Below are positions 33,302 to 42,511 of a stretch of DNA of 64,000 nt, piece after piece. Position 1 is the stretch's first letter. Every line of letters starts with the position of its first letter. Both the position numbers and the translations under genes were made by a program. Under the pieces are notes generated by a model that worked only from the letters and a program-made list of their open reading frames with translations, was not told where the DNA came from and searched no databases. Location of the stretch: NCBI RefSeq assembly GCF_027186265.1, contig NZ_CP114176.1, forward strand, positions 2,728,001 to 2,792,000. Direction: 5' to 3'. This DNA comes from Lentibacillus daqui (GTDB taxonomy: Bacteria > Bacillota > Bacilli > Bacillales > Amphibacillaceae).

Positions 33302-34867
33302 TTAAGAATTTACAAAAGTTACATGTGGTTTATTGCATATTTCCACCCGATACAAATCATCTCTTTTATCCTCTAGAGGTGTCACTGTGCCAACCAGACG
33401 ATTTCGCCGTAGTGCTTCCAGATCTACTTCCCCCACTACCATTGTCTCGATATTCGCACCTGCTTCAGCAATCACTCCGTCTGCAGCCAAACTGTAATCA
33501 ATTGGTGAAAAAATTCCTGACCGCGCATCATTTGTATTCATATGGTAAACCTGTGTCAAATTGCCAACCGTTCCTGCCGTAATCGTAGCTACTTGATTTT
33601 CAATGGCTCTGGCTTGTGCACAATAGCGAACCCGTAAATACCCTTGCTGATCCTGCGCGGTAAATGGGGTGAAAATCAACTGGGCTCCTTGATCAACCGC
33701 AATTCGCGCAAGCTCTGGAAACTGAATATCATACCCCATTAAGATCGCAACCTTCCCACAATCGGTAGTAATCACGTTTACCGCATTGCCAGGTTGAACA
33801 CCCCACCATTTCCGTTCATCCGGTGAAATATGCAGCTTATATTGTTTATCAATCGAGCCGTTGCGATGAAACAGATAGGAAACATTATAAAGCGACCCAT
33901 TTTCTTCTACGAACTGCGACCCTGCGAGGATATTGATACTGTATCGAATCGCCATATCGGAAAACGCTCGCAAATAATCATTGGTATACGCCGCAACTCT
34001 CCTTACCTGCTTACTTGGTACGGTTTCTCCTAAAAAAGATAACAGCTGCATGGTAAACGACTCCGGGAACACAACGAAATCTGAACGCACCTTAGAACTG
34101 GCATCCACATAATATTCACTTTGTGCGACAAACGCTTCAAACGACTTAATTTCCTTCATTGAATACTGAATCGCAGCTATTCGTACCGGGTACGCACGCT
34201 GATATAGCTCGTTTGTTTCTGGCAAATAATCTGGATTTTTCCATTCCATCAAGGTTGCATATTTTAACGAGGCATGATCATCTGGTAAATAGTTTGGCAT
34301 CACTTTTCGCAGTTTAAAGCCATTCATGAGCTGAAAGGTGAGTACGGGATCGTATAAATTTTGCTTGATAACTTCATTGGCATACTGTTCAGCTGACATT
34401 TGATCCGCATACTTATGATAGTTTGGCAATCTCCCACCAAATAGAATACTTTCTAAATTAAACCTTTTACAGATTTGTCTGCGTGCTTCATATAATCTCC
34501 TGCCAATCTTCATTTGGCGATATTCCGGATGAACCACAACTTCAATGCCATATAGGTTTTTGCCAGCCGGATCATGATTGCGAATAAACCCTTCATCAGC
34601 GATCTCATCGAATGAATGATCTTCCCCATACTCATCAAAGTCCACAATAATACTGGAACATGAACCAACAATCTCCCCGTCATATTCAATACAAACCTGA
34701 CCCTCAGGAAAAATTTTCAATTGACTTTCAAAGTGTTCTCGTTTAAAAGCAATATCTGCATTGCCAAAACCAAGTTTATTCATCTTAATAATGTTATCGA
34801 TGTCTTCTGGTCTCGTATTTCTGACAATCAGTTTCTTCTCTATGTTTGAGATATCTGATGATGACAT
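33302..34867 (-). CDS. yhcX: Bifunctional GNAT acetyltransferase / nitrilase-like protein
   Basis: 521 residues from MSSSDISNIEKKLIV, where AGGAGG lies upstream; a longer ORF reaches into a repeat array and is rejected. Residues 12-190 are a GNAT domain (GIEVVVHPEYRQMKIGRRLY is the acetyl-CoA loop), and 228-510 a carbon-nitrogen hydrolase domain. The Glu (Glu269, FPES) and Lys (Lys344, YKLH) of the triad are present. The position of the catalytic Cys reads MGYDIQFPE, with Gly378 instead, so hydrolase activity is doubtful. Same architecture as B. subtilis YhcX. Role unknown. Confidence 0.82.
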   Translation of the reverse strand: MSSSDISNIEKKLIVRNTRPEDIDNIIKMNKLGFGNADIAFKREHFESQLKIFPEGQVCIEYDGEIVGSCSSIIVDFDEYGEDHSFDEIADEGFIRNHDPAGKNLYGIEVVVHPEYRQMKIGRRLYEARRQICKRFNLESILFGGRLPNYHKYADQMSAEQYANEVIKQNLYDPVLTFQLMNGFKLRKVMPNYLPDDHASLKYATLMEWKNPDYLPETNELYQRAYPVRIAAIQYSMKEIKSFEAFVAQSEYYVDASSKVRSDFVVFPESFTMQLLSFLGETVPSKQVRRVAAYTNDYLRAFSDMAIRYSINILAGSQFVEENGSLYNVSYLFHRNGSIDKQYKLHISPDERKWWGVQPGNAVNVITTDCGKVAILMGYDIQFPELARIAVDQGAQLIFTPFTAQDQQGYLRVRYCAQARAIENQVATITAGTVGNLTQVYHMNTNDARSGIFSPIDYSLAADGVIAEAGANIETMVVGEVDLEALRRNRLVGTVTPLEDKRDDLYRVEICNKPHVTFVNS

Positions 34868-34919
34868 ACATTTTCCTCCTATTCCATTGACAGGGAATGC
34901 GCCCAAAAAAAGTGTGGTG

Positions 34920-35045
34920 GCCGCTCGGGCTAGGCGTGCGATTCGCTTGAGTTTGGCTTGTATTCGCCCGGGTTTAGCTTGTTCCACTGAAATTGCATCG
35001 CGGTCACCCGAGATTGACATGTATCCACTTGAAAATACACGGCTG
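34920..35045. repeat. Intergenic array, 21-bp period (third sequence type)
   Basis: Units begin at 34920, 34941, 34962, 34983, 35004 and 35025, all 21 bases. The better conserved ones read ATTCGCTTGAGTTTGGCTTG-like; later ones diverge but keep GAAATTG, GAGATTG or GAAAATA at the same phase. It fills most of the gap between yhcX and the aldehyde dehydrogenase. Confidence 0.65.
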
Positions 35046-35158
35046 CGAATTTAGCATGTACCCGCATGGATAAGGTTCACGCCTGTTCAAAACAAGCGAA
35101 TCGCCCCTGATCATATTTCGCTTAACCAGCATTTCGTAACATACTGGTTCAAAAAATC

Positions 35159-36574
35159 TTACCTGTTCTCTTTTATAGAAACATACTTTTCCTCTAAATA
35201 CTCCAACAGACCGTATTTTCCGCCTTCTTTACCAATCCCACTTTCCTTCACACCACCAAACGGCGCCTGAATGGTAATAGGTGTTGGATCGTTAATACCA
35301 ACAATACCAAACTCTAATTCTTGCATCATTCGAAGTCCGCGACCCAAGTCATTGGTGAAACAATAGGCAGCCAATCCATAAGAGGCATGATTCGCGCGTT
35401 CTGTCACCTCTTCTTCTGTTTTAAATGTAAAGATCGGTGCTACCGGGCCAAATGTTTCTTCCGTCGCAATCTTCATCTCATCATTGGCATACTGAATAAC
35501 GGTTGGTTCATAGAAATTTTGCTCACCACCGGATGTTTTTCCACCACAGAGCACTTTTCCGTTATGTTTTTTGGCATCTTCTACATGACTGGATACCTTT
35601 TCTAATGCCGCATCGCTAATTAGCGGACCAACATCGACACCATCTTCCAAACCATTGCCAACCTTTAACTGAGAAACTTTCTCGGCAAGCTTCTCTCCAA
35701 ACTCTTCAGCAACACTCTCAGAAACGTATATCCGGTTAGTACTGATACAGGTTTGACCTGTGTTTTTAAATTTCGAAAGCAAGACACCTTCAACGGCTGC
35801 ATCCAGATCCGCATCTTCAAACACAATGAGCGGTGCATGGCCTCCCAGTTCCATAGAGATCTTTTTCACCGTATCCGCTGAATCGCGGATTAATTTTTTA
35901 CCGACTGCGGTTGATCCTGTAAAGGTGATTTTGCGTACATCCGGATTGCTCGTCATCTCACTGCCGATTTCCTCTGCCTCTCCAATCACGAGATTCGCCA
36001 CGCCTTTTGGCAATCCAGCTTCATGGAAACATTCAAACACTTTGATGGCGGATAATGGTGTTGCCGGAGCCGGTTTTAATACAATCGTACATCCGGCAGC
36101 AAGTGCAGGTGCAATTTTTCGGGTGATCATTGACAATGGAAAGTTCCACGGCGTAATCGCAGCAGCTACACCAACGGGTTGACGAATGACCATTAAGTGT
36201 TTATCTGGGTGGGAAGCAGGTACCGTATCCCCATACACACGTTTAGCTTCTTCTGCATACCAGTCCAGATAACTGATAGCGCTGTTAACCTCACTTTTTG
36301 CATCTGCAAGTGGTTTCCCGTTTTCTTTGGTAACGGTCTCTGCTAATTCATCCTTACGTTCCTTCATTAAACGAACGGTTTCCGCCAAGTAATGACTTCG
36401 TTGATTCCCCGTCGTTTTCTTCCAGGTTTTAAATGCTTCCTTCGCACAAGAAATCGCTTCTTTTGTTTCCGCCTTACCCACGACTGCAATAGACTCAATC
36501 ACATCTCCTGTTGCAGGATTAACCACATCCCACTTTTCGTTGGATGCTTTCCATTCACCATTAATATAGACCAT
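35159..36574 (-). CDS. gabD: NAD(P)-dependent succinate-semialdehyde dehydrogenase-like enzyme
   Basis: 471 residues from MVYINGEWKASNEKWD (GGGAGGG upstream); a 58-codon extension overlaps the neighbouring gene and has no ribosome site. Aldehyde dehydrogenase catalysis is complete: Glu242 in MELGGHAPLI and Cys276 in NTGQTCISTN. Clearly paralogous to the gabD at 57858. Its neighbours (amidohydrolase, two permeases, YhcX) differ from the GABA locus, so it may oxidise another semialdehyde. Confidence 0.82.
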   Translation of the reverse strand: MVYINGEWKASNEKWDVVNPATGDVIESIAVVGKAETKEAISCAKEAFKTWKKTTGNQRSHYLAETVRLMKERKDELAETVTKENGKPLADAKSEVNSAISYLDWYAEEAKRVYGDTVPASHPDKHLMVIRQPVGVAAAITPWNFPLSMITRKIAPALAAGCTIVLKPAPATPLSAIKVFECFHEAGLPKGVANLVIGEAEEIGSEMTSNPDVRKITFTGSTAVGKKLIRDSADTVKKISMELGGHAPLIVFEDADLDAAVEGVLLSKFKNTGQTCISTNRIYVSESVAEEFGEKLAEKVSQLKVGNGLEDGVDVGPLISDAALEKVSSHVEDAKKHNGKVLCGGKTSGGEQNFYEPTVIQYANDEMKIATEETFGPVAPIFTFKTEEEVTERANHASYGLAAYCFTNDLGRGLRMMQELEFGIVGINDPTPITIQAPFGGVKESGIGKEGGKYGLLEYLEEKYVSIKENR

Positions 36575-36674
36575 TGTTTTCCCTCCCATAATATGTGCCA
36601 CGTGTTTCTTTATCTTTTTTATAATCTTTTTATCGATTGAAGCAGAACTACTTTTAGCGGTTAAACCTTGTCCA

Positions 36675-38330
36675 TCACCTCTCTGCTTTTGCACGGTAAT
36701 GTTCGGAAGTTGATGAATTGCTCTTTTGAAAAACAATCTTTCCGTCAACCACTGTCATAGCAACTTTCACATCAGCTATATTTTCCCGGGGTATTTTGAA
36801 GATGTTTTCATCCAAAACGACAATGTCCGCAAGCTTTCCTTCTTCTAACGTTCCTAATTCATCTTCTCTAAAAACACTGTATGCTGAACCACTAGTATAA
36901 GCCTTCAAAGCTTCTGCAACAGAAAGTTTCTCTTGCGCATTCCAAACATTTTCTCCAGTGTAATCCAATCGATTTACGGCATAATAAATTTCCAGCATCG
37001 GGTTCAATACAGTTACCGGAAAGTCAGTACCGAATGATACCTTTATTTCTTCCCCTTGTAATGACTTGCAAGTATATAGATAGGGATGTTTTTCTTTTTT
37101 CACCCGTGTCGTATGACTTTCTTTTGGCATAAGCGCCAAATGAGCAGGCTGGATGGAAGGAATAACTCCCAACGCCTTTAGTCTTGATATGTCATTCGGA
37201 TGAATTACCTCAATGTGTTCCAATGCATGACGCGAATCTCTAACTCCATTTATTTTTTGTGCTTCTTCAAAAACATCCAGACCAAAACTGACTGCTCCAT
37301 CTCCTATAGCATGAAACCGGATTTGAAATCCTTCCTTATCAGCCTGTAATGCGCGCCTTCTTATCACCTCTTTTGGTAAAGCAGTATTTCCCTTTGTTTC
37401 GGGTTTATCTACATATGGATCTAACATATAAGCGGTATGACTTGTCACAACACCATCAATAAACTGCTTCAGCCCCGAAATTTTTAGTTTTCCCGAATCA
37501 AAGGTTTTTTTCATATCTTTCGCTTCTTCTATGTTGCCATCTAAAACTGGATAAAGATGAATGCGGGTAGTCAATCGTTCTGCTTCATCAAATTCTTTAA
37601 ATAAATGGAATATGTCTGGACCATGCATTTGTTCAACACTACTCTGGTATAAATCATTGACTGAAGTAATACCCAATCTGGCCGTTTCCTGCAAAAAAGC
37701 CTCCAACAACCCCTGCAGATCCTGCTTGGACATGGCTAACCCGACGTCTGCCACCAGAGATGTTGCAGTTTCAATTAAAATACCGGTTGGTTCGCCATCT
37801 TCATCTTTTTGTATCTTTCCATTGGATGGGTTTTCTGTTTCACTTGTTACCCCGGCCGTTTTAAGCGCTTTACTATTAACCCACGCATAATGCAATTCTG
37901 CATGAAACAAGAGCACTGGTCGGTCAATGACTGCCTGATCAATAATAAAGCGATTAGGGAAGTCCTCTCCCCAGCTTAAATGATCCCAACCATAACCGAT
38001 AATCCACTCATCATTTGGCCTTTGATCGGCAAACTCCTTTACTTTTTCGATGGCATCCCCTGAAGAAATAGCATCTGATAAATCAACACTACCATGAATT
38101 AACAATGCACCCAGCATAATGTGAAGATGCGCATCGTGGAAACCAGGCATAATTGTTCGATCACCAAAATCAAATTCTTTTGTGTTCGGTCCAATGAATG
38201 CTTTCATTTCCTCTATAGAACCAGTAGCTATTATTTTGTTATCCTTCAACGCAATCGCACCCGGTTGGGCATGATCCTGTAAACCAGTAAATACGGATTG
38301 ACTGGAAAATATTTTGTCTGCTAGAACCAT
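36675..38330 (-). CDS. YtcJ-like metal-dependent amidohydrolase
   Basis: 551 residues starting MVLADKIFSSQSVFTG, with AGAGGAGG upstream. Amidohydrolase-3 family: metal motif GFHDAHLHIMLGALL, IRFHAIGDGAVSFGLD, HALEHIEVIHPNDI and VSFGTDFPVTVLNPMLEIYY. Predicted to open an amide or cyclic amide in the cytoplasm. Transcribed from the sigma-54 promoter at 38464 and followed by the dehydrogenase after 100 bases; together they may convert an amide-linked nutrient to a dicarboxylate. Confidence 0.82.
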   Translation of the reverse strand: MVLADKIFSSQSVFTGLQDHAQPGAIALKDNKIIATGSIEEMKAFIGPNTKEFDFGDRTIMPGFHDAHLHIMLGALLIHGSVDLSDAISSGDAIEKVKEFADQRPNDEWIIGYGWDHLSWGEDFPNRFIIDQAVIDRPVLLFHAELHYAWVNSKALKTAGVTSETENPSNGKIQKDEDGEPTGILIETATSLVADVGLAMSKQDLQGLLEAFLQETARLGITSVNDLYQSSVEQMHGPDIFHLFKEFDEAERLTTRIHLYPVLDGNIEEAKDMKKTFDSGKLKISGLKQFIDGVVTSHTAYMLDPYVDKPETKGNTALPKEVIRRRALQADKEGFQIRFHAIGDGAVSFGLDVFEEAQKINGVRDSRHALEHIEVIHPNDISRLKALGVIPSIQPAHLALMPKESHTTRVKKEKHPYLYTCKSLQGEEIKVSFGTDFPVTVLNPMLEIYYAVNRLDYTGENVWNAQEKLSVAEALKAYTSGSAYSVFREDELGTLEEGKLADIVVLDENIFKIPRENIADVKVAMTVVDGKIVFQKSNSSTSEHYRAKAER

Positions 38331-38463
38331 AAAATTATCCTCCTCTTCCAACGTTTTAAAGCGGTTACAAAATGTTTGCATTTTATAAAAGTAGAATTCA
38401 AAAAACCTCTAAGGTAGCGACAAAGATTACAAAGAATGAAATATAATCCTACAACTATAGTGA

Positions 38464-38480
38464 ATGCAATTTTCGTGCCA
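38464..38480 (-). promoter_or_regulatory. sigma-54 promoter of the amidohydrolase gene
   Basis: On the minus strand TGGCACGAAAATTGCAT is a near-perfect -24/-12 element, with GG and GC 10 bases apart. It is 134 bases upstream of the start codon, leaving an unusually long leader. Confidence 0.88.
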
Positions 38481-38530
38481 ACTACATATTTGTTGATCCA
38501 AACGGTTTTAACTATCGTTTTTATGATAAA

Positions 38531-38566
38531 TTGCATAACCTATTATTAATTGCATATTATTATGCG
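38531..38566. promoter_or_regulatory. Candidate activator sites (TTGCATAA repeats), amidohydrolase promoter
   Basis: TTGCATAA at 38531 and TTGCATAT at 38550 are 19 bases apart and followed by an inverted ATTATGC at 38559. They lie 50-90 bases upstream of the sigma-54 promoter. The same repeat pair occurs at 41664-41691. Confidence 0.5.
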
Positions 38567-38624
38567 TATTCATTAAATATGAAAACATCCTTGTACCACC
38601 TATCCAGTTTTTACTTTAATAACA

Positions 38625-38662
38625 GCAAAGGAACTACTTCAGCATAGCTCCTTGCTGTTCTT
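38625..38662 (-). terminator. Terminator-like hairpin after the second permease gene
   Basis: AACAGCAAGGA pairs with TCCTTTGCTGTT on the minus strand, 20-60 bases after the stop codon. The following T-run is weak. Confidence 0.45.
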
Positions 38663-38682
38663 ATAATGAATCTATCTATTGA

Positions 38683-40029
38683 TTATGCTGTTTCTGTTTC
38701 TTCCAATCTTAATTCCGGTGGACGTTTTTTAAAGCCCTTTGTTAAAAACGCTAAATATAAAACCCCTAATAAAAACCAGATGCTTCCAAGAACTTTGGAA
38801 TGTATATCGAGATTGATAAGTAACCATATATCAAGAACCCCGCCGATCAAAGGAATAATCAAGTAACAGATAATCCCTTTAAGCGAACGTTTTTTCTGTC
38901 GTCCAAAAAATAAAACAATAACAGAGATATTCACAAACGTAAATGCTAAAAATGCGCCAAAATTAATAAAAGAAGCAACCAATGTCAAACTTAAAAATAA
39001 TGATGACAATGATAAAATGCTAATCAGCAAAATATTATTGACCGGTGTCTTATACTTTTTGTGCAATTTACCAAAAAATTTCTTCGGTAACTGCCCATCC
39101 CTTCCCATAGCGTACAGTACACGTGCAGCGCTGGCTTGTGATGACATGGCTGAACCTACTACACCTGCCGCATACATAATTAAGAATAATGTCTTTAGAA
39201 AATTCCCACCCACAAGTTCAATAATCTCATAGGAGGCTGAATCCGGATCTTTGAAACTCGCATAATCTGGCCATACATTGTGTGCGAAATACGACACAAT
39301 GACAAAAATGAGTCCCCCGATGATCGTGATAATTAAAATAGCTCGTGGGATATTCTTTTTAGGATTAACCGTTTCTTCAGCAAAAGTGGACACGGAATCA
39401 AACCCAAGAAAGGAAAAACAAAGTAAAGCTGCGCCGGCCACGATAAACTTTAACGGTTCATCCGTGTTGATAAACGGTTCCATATTCACGAGCATCCCTG
39501 TTCCTGTACCTTGAAGAATCGTTTTTACAGAAAACAGACAGAAAAGAATGATGAAAAATATGGAGAATCCAATAATCAATACATTCGCACCGGTAGCTAA
39601 TTTTACCCCCTTAATATTAATAAAAGTTATTATAATAATCAGTAACAAAATCCAAACATACGATGGTATTTCCGGAATAGCCGCCGAAAAGAAAATACCA
39701 AACAGCAAATAATTGACCATTGGAATGAATATATAGTCCATTAATATAGCCCATCCCACAAGAAAACCTATATGTGGACTAATGGCTTTTTGAGAATACG
39801 TATAAGCGGATCCGGAGATCGGATAAGCTTTAGCCATTTGTCCGTAACTATAGGCCGTAAATAACATCACGATTGATGCCAAAACATACGAACCGGCAAC
39901 CATGCCATGTGATAATTGCGATGCAACACCATATGTGCTGAACACGGTTCCTATCGCCATGAATGCAAACCCGAATAATACAACGGAAAACAGCGACAGG
40001 GATCTGGATAATTTCGTATCTTCCTTCAT
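38683..40029 (-). CDS. APC-family amino acid permease (downstream paralogue)
   Basis: 448 residues with 12 predicted helices. The start SRSLSLFSVVLFGFAFMAIG and SYGQMAKAYPISGSAYTYSQ are typical APC family signatures; GFLVGWAILMDYIFIPMVNY and SFLGFDSVSTFAEETVNPKK follow. It is a paralogue of the permease at 40130 and is separated from it by 100 bases. Probably imports an amino acid or amine used by the downstream enzymes; specificity not readable. Confidence 0.83.
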   Translation of the reverse strand: MKEDTKLSRSLSLFSVVLFGFAFMAIGTVFSTYGVASQLSHGMVAGSYVLASIVMLFTAYSYGQMAKAYPISGSAYTYSQKAISPHIGFLVGWAILMDYIFIPMVNYLLFGIFFSAAIPEIPSYVWILLLIIIITFINIKGVKLATGANVLIIGFSIFFIILFCLFSVKTILQGTGTGMLVNMEPFINTDEPLKFIVAGAALLCFSFLGFDSVSTFAEETVNPKKNIPRAILIITIIGGLIFVIVSYFAHNVWPDYASFKDPDSASYEIIELVGGNFLKTLFLIMYAAGVVGSAMSSQASAARVLYAMGRDGQLPKKFFGKLHKKYKTPVNNILLISILSLSSLFLSLTLVASFINFGAFLAFTFVNISVIVLFFGRQKKRSLKGIICYLIIPLIGGVLDIWLLINLDIHSKVLGSIWFLLGVLYLAFLTKGFKKRPPELRLEETETA

Positions 40030-40129
40030 TGTGTAGCCTCCCCAAAATCAAAATTTAATCGTTTAATAGGTAATCGCCTTCAATGCGTCTTTTACATATT
40101 GCTCCATATACCACAGTTTTACATCCTCA

Positions 40130-41485
40130 TCAAAGGGATGTCGCTTTTTCCGCTTCTTCAAAATCAAAATCAGCCATCTTCCTTTTAAAGAATCTCGTTT
40201 GAAACAGCATGTAAATAATCCCGATCGCCACCCAAACGACACCACCAATAAGCGCATCAGCATGCAGAAAGTACCATAAAACACCTGTTAATCCTGCTCC
40301 GATAAGGGGCATGATTAAATAGGAAAAAATATCCCTTGGCGTTTTATACCTTTTCTTCCGGAATACAAAATAGGCAATAACGGACAAATTAACAAATGTA
40401 AAAGCAATCAATGCCCCAAAATTAATCACAGCAGAAATCAATTCCAGACTAGGGGTTATTGCAAACAACGAGACGACGCCAACTAATATAATCGACAGGA
40501 CTGGAGTTCTAAATTTAGGATGGACATACCCAAAGAATTTTCTTGGTAATACTCCATTTCGCCCCATCACATATAACAGACGGGAAACACTGGCATGTGA
40601 CGCAAGTCCGGAAGCTGTTGTCGCTGCAAACGCACCAGCGACGAATAATATTTTGAAGAGTGTTCCACCAAGATATAAGCCTATCTCAGGTAACGGATCA
40701 TCAACCACTTTAAATTGCGATACATCCGGAAACAATGCCTGGGCGAAATAACCGCATACAAAAAAGATACCTCCGCCTATCAGTACAGTCAGCATAATCG
40801 CTTTCGGCATAACCTTAGTATTTTTCGCCTCTTCCGTATACATCGTAATGGCATCAAAACCAATGAATGAAAAACAAACAACTGTTGCACCGGTCAAAAC
40901 CGAGGTAATCTCCACATTGGAATGAAATAGTGGATCCATTGTCATAATGGTTCCTTGCCCCATCCCTTGTGATAGTTTAATAAAGGCGAGAACAATAAAG
41001 GCTACAATTAAAGTGGATACAAAAACGATAAGGATGGAATTCAAATTGGATGTTTTACCCATACTCCAAATATTAACCCCTGTCACTACGATTACATAGC
41101 CAACTACCCAGATCCATGCAGGTACCTCTGGAAAAAAAGACACCATGTAAATGCGAATAATCAAAGCATTGACCATCGGCAACAGCAAATAATCCAATAA
41201 TGCCGCCCAACCAACCATGAAACCAAGATACGGATTCATCGTTTCTCGTGTATACGTGTAAGCGGAACCAGCACTCGGAAATACTTGTACCATCTTTCCA
41301 TAACTAATCGCGGTAAATAACATGACAATTAATGCTACAACATATGCAAGCGGTACAACTCCACTGGTTTCCTTTGAGACAATCCCAAACGTATCAAATA
41401 CAACGGTTGGCGTCATATAGCCTAAACCAAGACCAACAATCGCCCATAGTCCAAGCGAACGCTTTAGCGTATCTTTCTCTGACAT
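40130..41485 (-). CDS. APC-family amino acid permease
   Basis: 451 residues, 12 helices. It has SYGKMVQVFPSAGSAYTYTR, GFMVGWAALLDYLLLPMVNA and SFIGFDAITMYTEEAKNTKV, the same layout as the next gene. A sigma-54 promoter lies 111 bases upstream. Two adjacent paralogous permeases before a shared catabolic set suggest two related substrates or affinities. Confidence 0.84.
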   Translation of the reverse strand: MSEKDTLKRSLGLWAIVGLGLGYMTPTVVFDTFGIVSKETSGVVPLAYVVALIVMLFTAISYGKMVQVFPSAGSAYTYTRETMNPYLGFMVGWAALLDYLLLPMVNALIIRIYMVSFFPEVPAWIWVVGYVIVVTGVNIWSMGKTSNLNSILIVFVSTLIVAFIVLAFIKLSQGMGQGTIMTMDPLFHSNVEITSVLTGATVVCFSFIGFDAITMYTEEAKNTKVMPKAIMLTVLIGGGIFFVCGYFAQALFPDVSQFKVVDDPLPEIGLYLGGTLFKILFVAGAFAATTASGLASHASVSRLLYVMGRNGVLPRKFFGYVHPKFRTPVLSIILVGVVSLFAITPSLELISAVINFGALIAFTFVNLSVIAYFVFRKKRYKTPRDIFSYLIMPLIGAGLTGVLWYFLHADALIGGVVWVAIGIIYMLFQTRFFKRKMADFDFEEAEKATSL

Positions 41486-41595
41486 TTATCAGCTCTCCTT
41501 TACATGGCAATTAAATTAGGTTGAAAGCGGTGCCAATATTAAAATTGTGATACTAAAAAACCTCCTTTTGGATTTGATGTTCCAGTATTATAATA

Positions 41596-41612
41596 GTTGC
41601 AATTTTCATGCC
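41596..41612 (-). promoter_or_regulatory. sigma-54 promoter of the permease pair
   Basis: On the minus strand TGGCATGAAAATTGCAA has the required GG and GC 10 bases apart. It is almost identical in core to the promoters at 38464 and 19671. Confidence 0.85.
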
Positions 41613-41663
41613 AAGGGCAAAACCTTTATTTCCAGTCATTTTAGCTAGTGTTTCTATGAAATA

Positions 41664-41691
41664 TTGCATAATCTAATATTCTTTTGCATAA
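41664..41691. promoter_or_regulatory. Candidate activator sites (TTGCATAA repeats), permease promoter
   Basis: TTGCATAA occurs at 41664 and 41684, 20 bases apart (about two helical turns), 50-80 bases upstream of the sigma-54 promoter; another copy lies at 41864. The same pair is found before the 38464 promoter, which suggests one shared activator. Confidence 0.5.
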
Positions 41692-41725
41692 CGTCCATGT
41701 TTTTTAAATGTTCTTTCAAAAAATC

Positions 41726-41759
41726 AAGCGCCTCAACTCTTTATCAGTCAAAGGCGCTT
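41726..41759. terminator. Terminator between the eroded type VII locus and the permease promoter
   Basis: AAGCGCC pairs with GGCGCTT; on the minus strand GATTTTTTG follows. It would stop transcripts from the immunity genes at 41904-44617 before they enter the sigma-54 region. Confidence 0.6.
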
Positions 41760-41903
41760 CATGTTTTTTCTAAATATTTTCCTTTTTGCTCAGGCTATAC
41801 CAGGATCACTTAACAGATCTTTTTAAAAACCCCTCTTCTAAAAAATAGTTTTTCGATGAGAAATTGCATAAAATTTGGAACCGTTCTATCATCAATTGTT
41901 ATA

Positions 41904-42313
41904 TTACTTTAAATACTTAGCTTCCCATTTCTCCTGTTTTTCCACAGAGCTGAGCTGGGTAAGATCCTCATATCCATAGTTGATTTTCATTTCGCCAGTA
42001 TTATTCAGGATAAAGGTGAGGTTGATCCATTGTTCCTGTCCTTGCTTATTAAATTCTTCATGTAATTTCGCAAAACAATGATATAGCTCATCCTCCAAGT
42101 CATCGAATTCGTCCTCACCAACATTAAATAAATCGGTTAAATCAAGACTATAGATCGGTTTACTATTAGCTTCAGGGTAATAATAGAAAAAACCTTTTTA
42201 TACCCGTCCCTAAACTCAGCGTATAGATAAATTTCTTTCCATTCCTCAGGTATGATATTGACTAGTGAGTTAGCAATTTGTTGGTATATTTCTTCCATTG
42301 TACTAGTTTCCAT
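41904..42313 (-). pseudogene. YezG-family (DUF600) immunity gene with one frameshift
   Basis: From the ATG at 42313 (GGAGG upstream) the minus strand reads METSTMEEIYQQIANSLVNI, then IPEEWKEIYLYAEF. After a run of six Ts (plus-strand As at 42187-42192) the frame must shift by one base to continue FYYYPEANSKPIYSLDL and then LHEEFNKQGQEQWINLTF. Restored, it is a complete YezG-type antitoxin, known to neutralise LXG nucleases such as YeeF. One base in a homopolymer could be a real mutation, phase variation or sequencing error. Confidence 0.75.
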
Positions 42314-42511
42314 CTTATTAACCTCCAGGATAATTAGTCAGTCTATCCAATATATAATATGGATCCCAAAAAGATCGAAGTTACCACACATTACCTTTTG
42401 TCGAATTCAATATCTTCTTAACCTAGCAAAAAACCTGAAAGACTCAAAGCCCATCAAGGTTATATTCAAGGGAGGGTGAATATTAAATATAATATGAATC
42501 AAGTTTAGGGA

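Noticed and set aside
34868..35020. N-terminal extension of the YhcX protein (51 residues)
   Set aside because: It runs into the 21-bp array and is rich in Arg and Ala; AGGAGG is positioned for the internal ATG at 34867.
36392..36640. Plus-strand ORF over the aldehyde dehydrogenase start region
   Set aside because: Antisense to a well-supported gene, with no ribosome site and cysteine/phenylalanine-rich composition typical of shadow frames.
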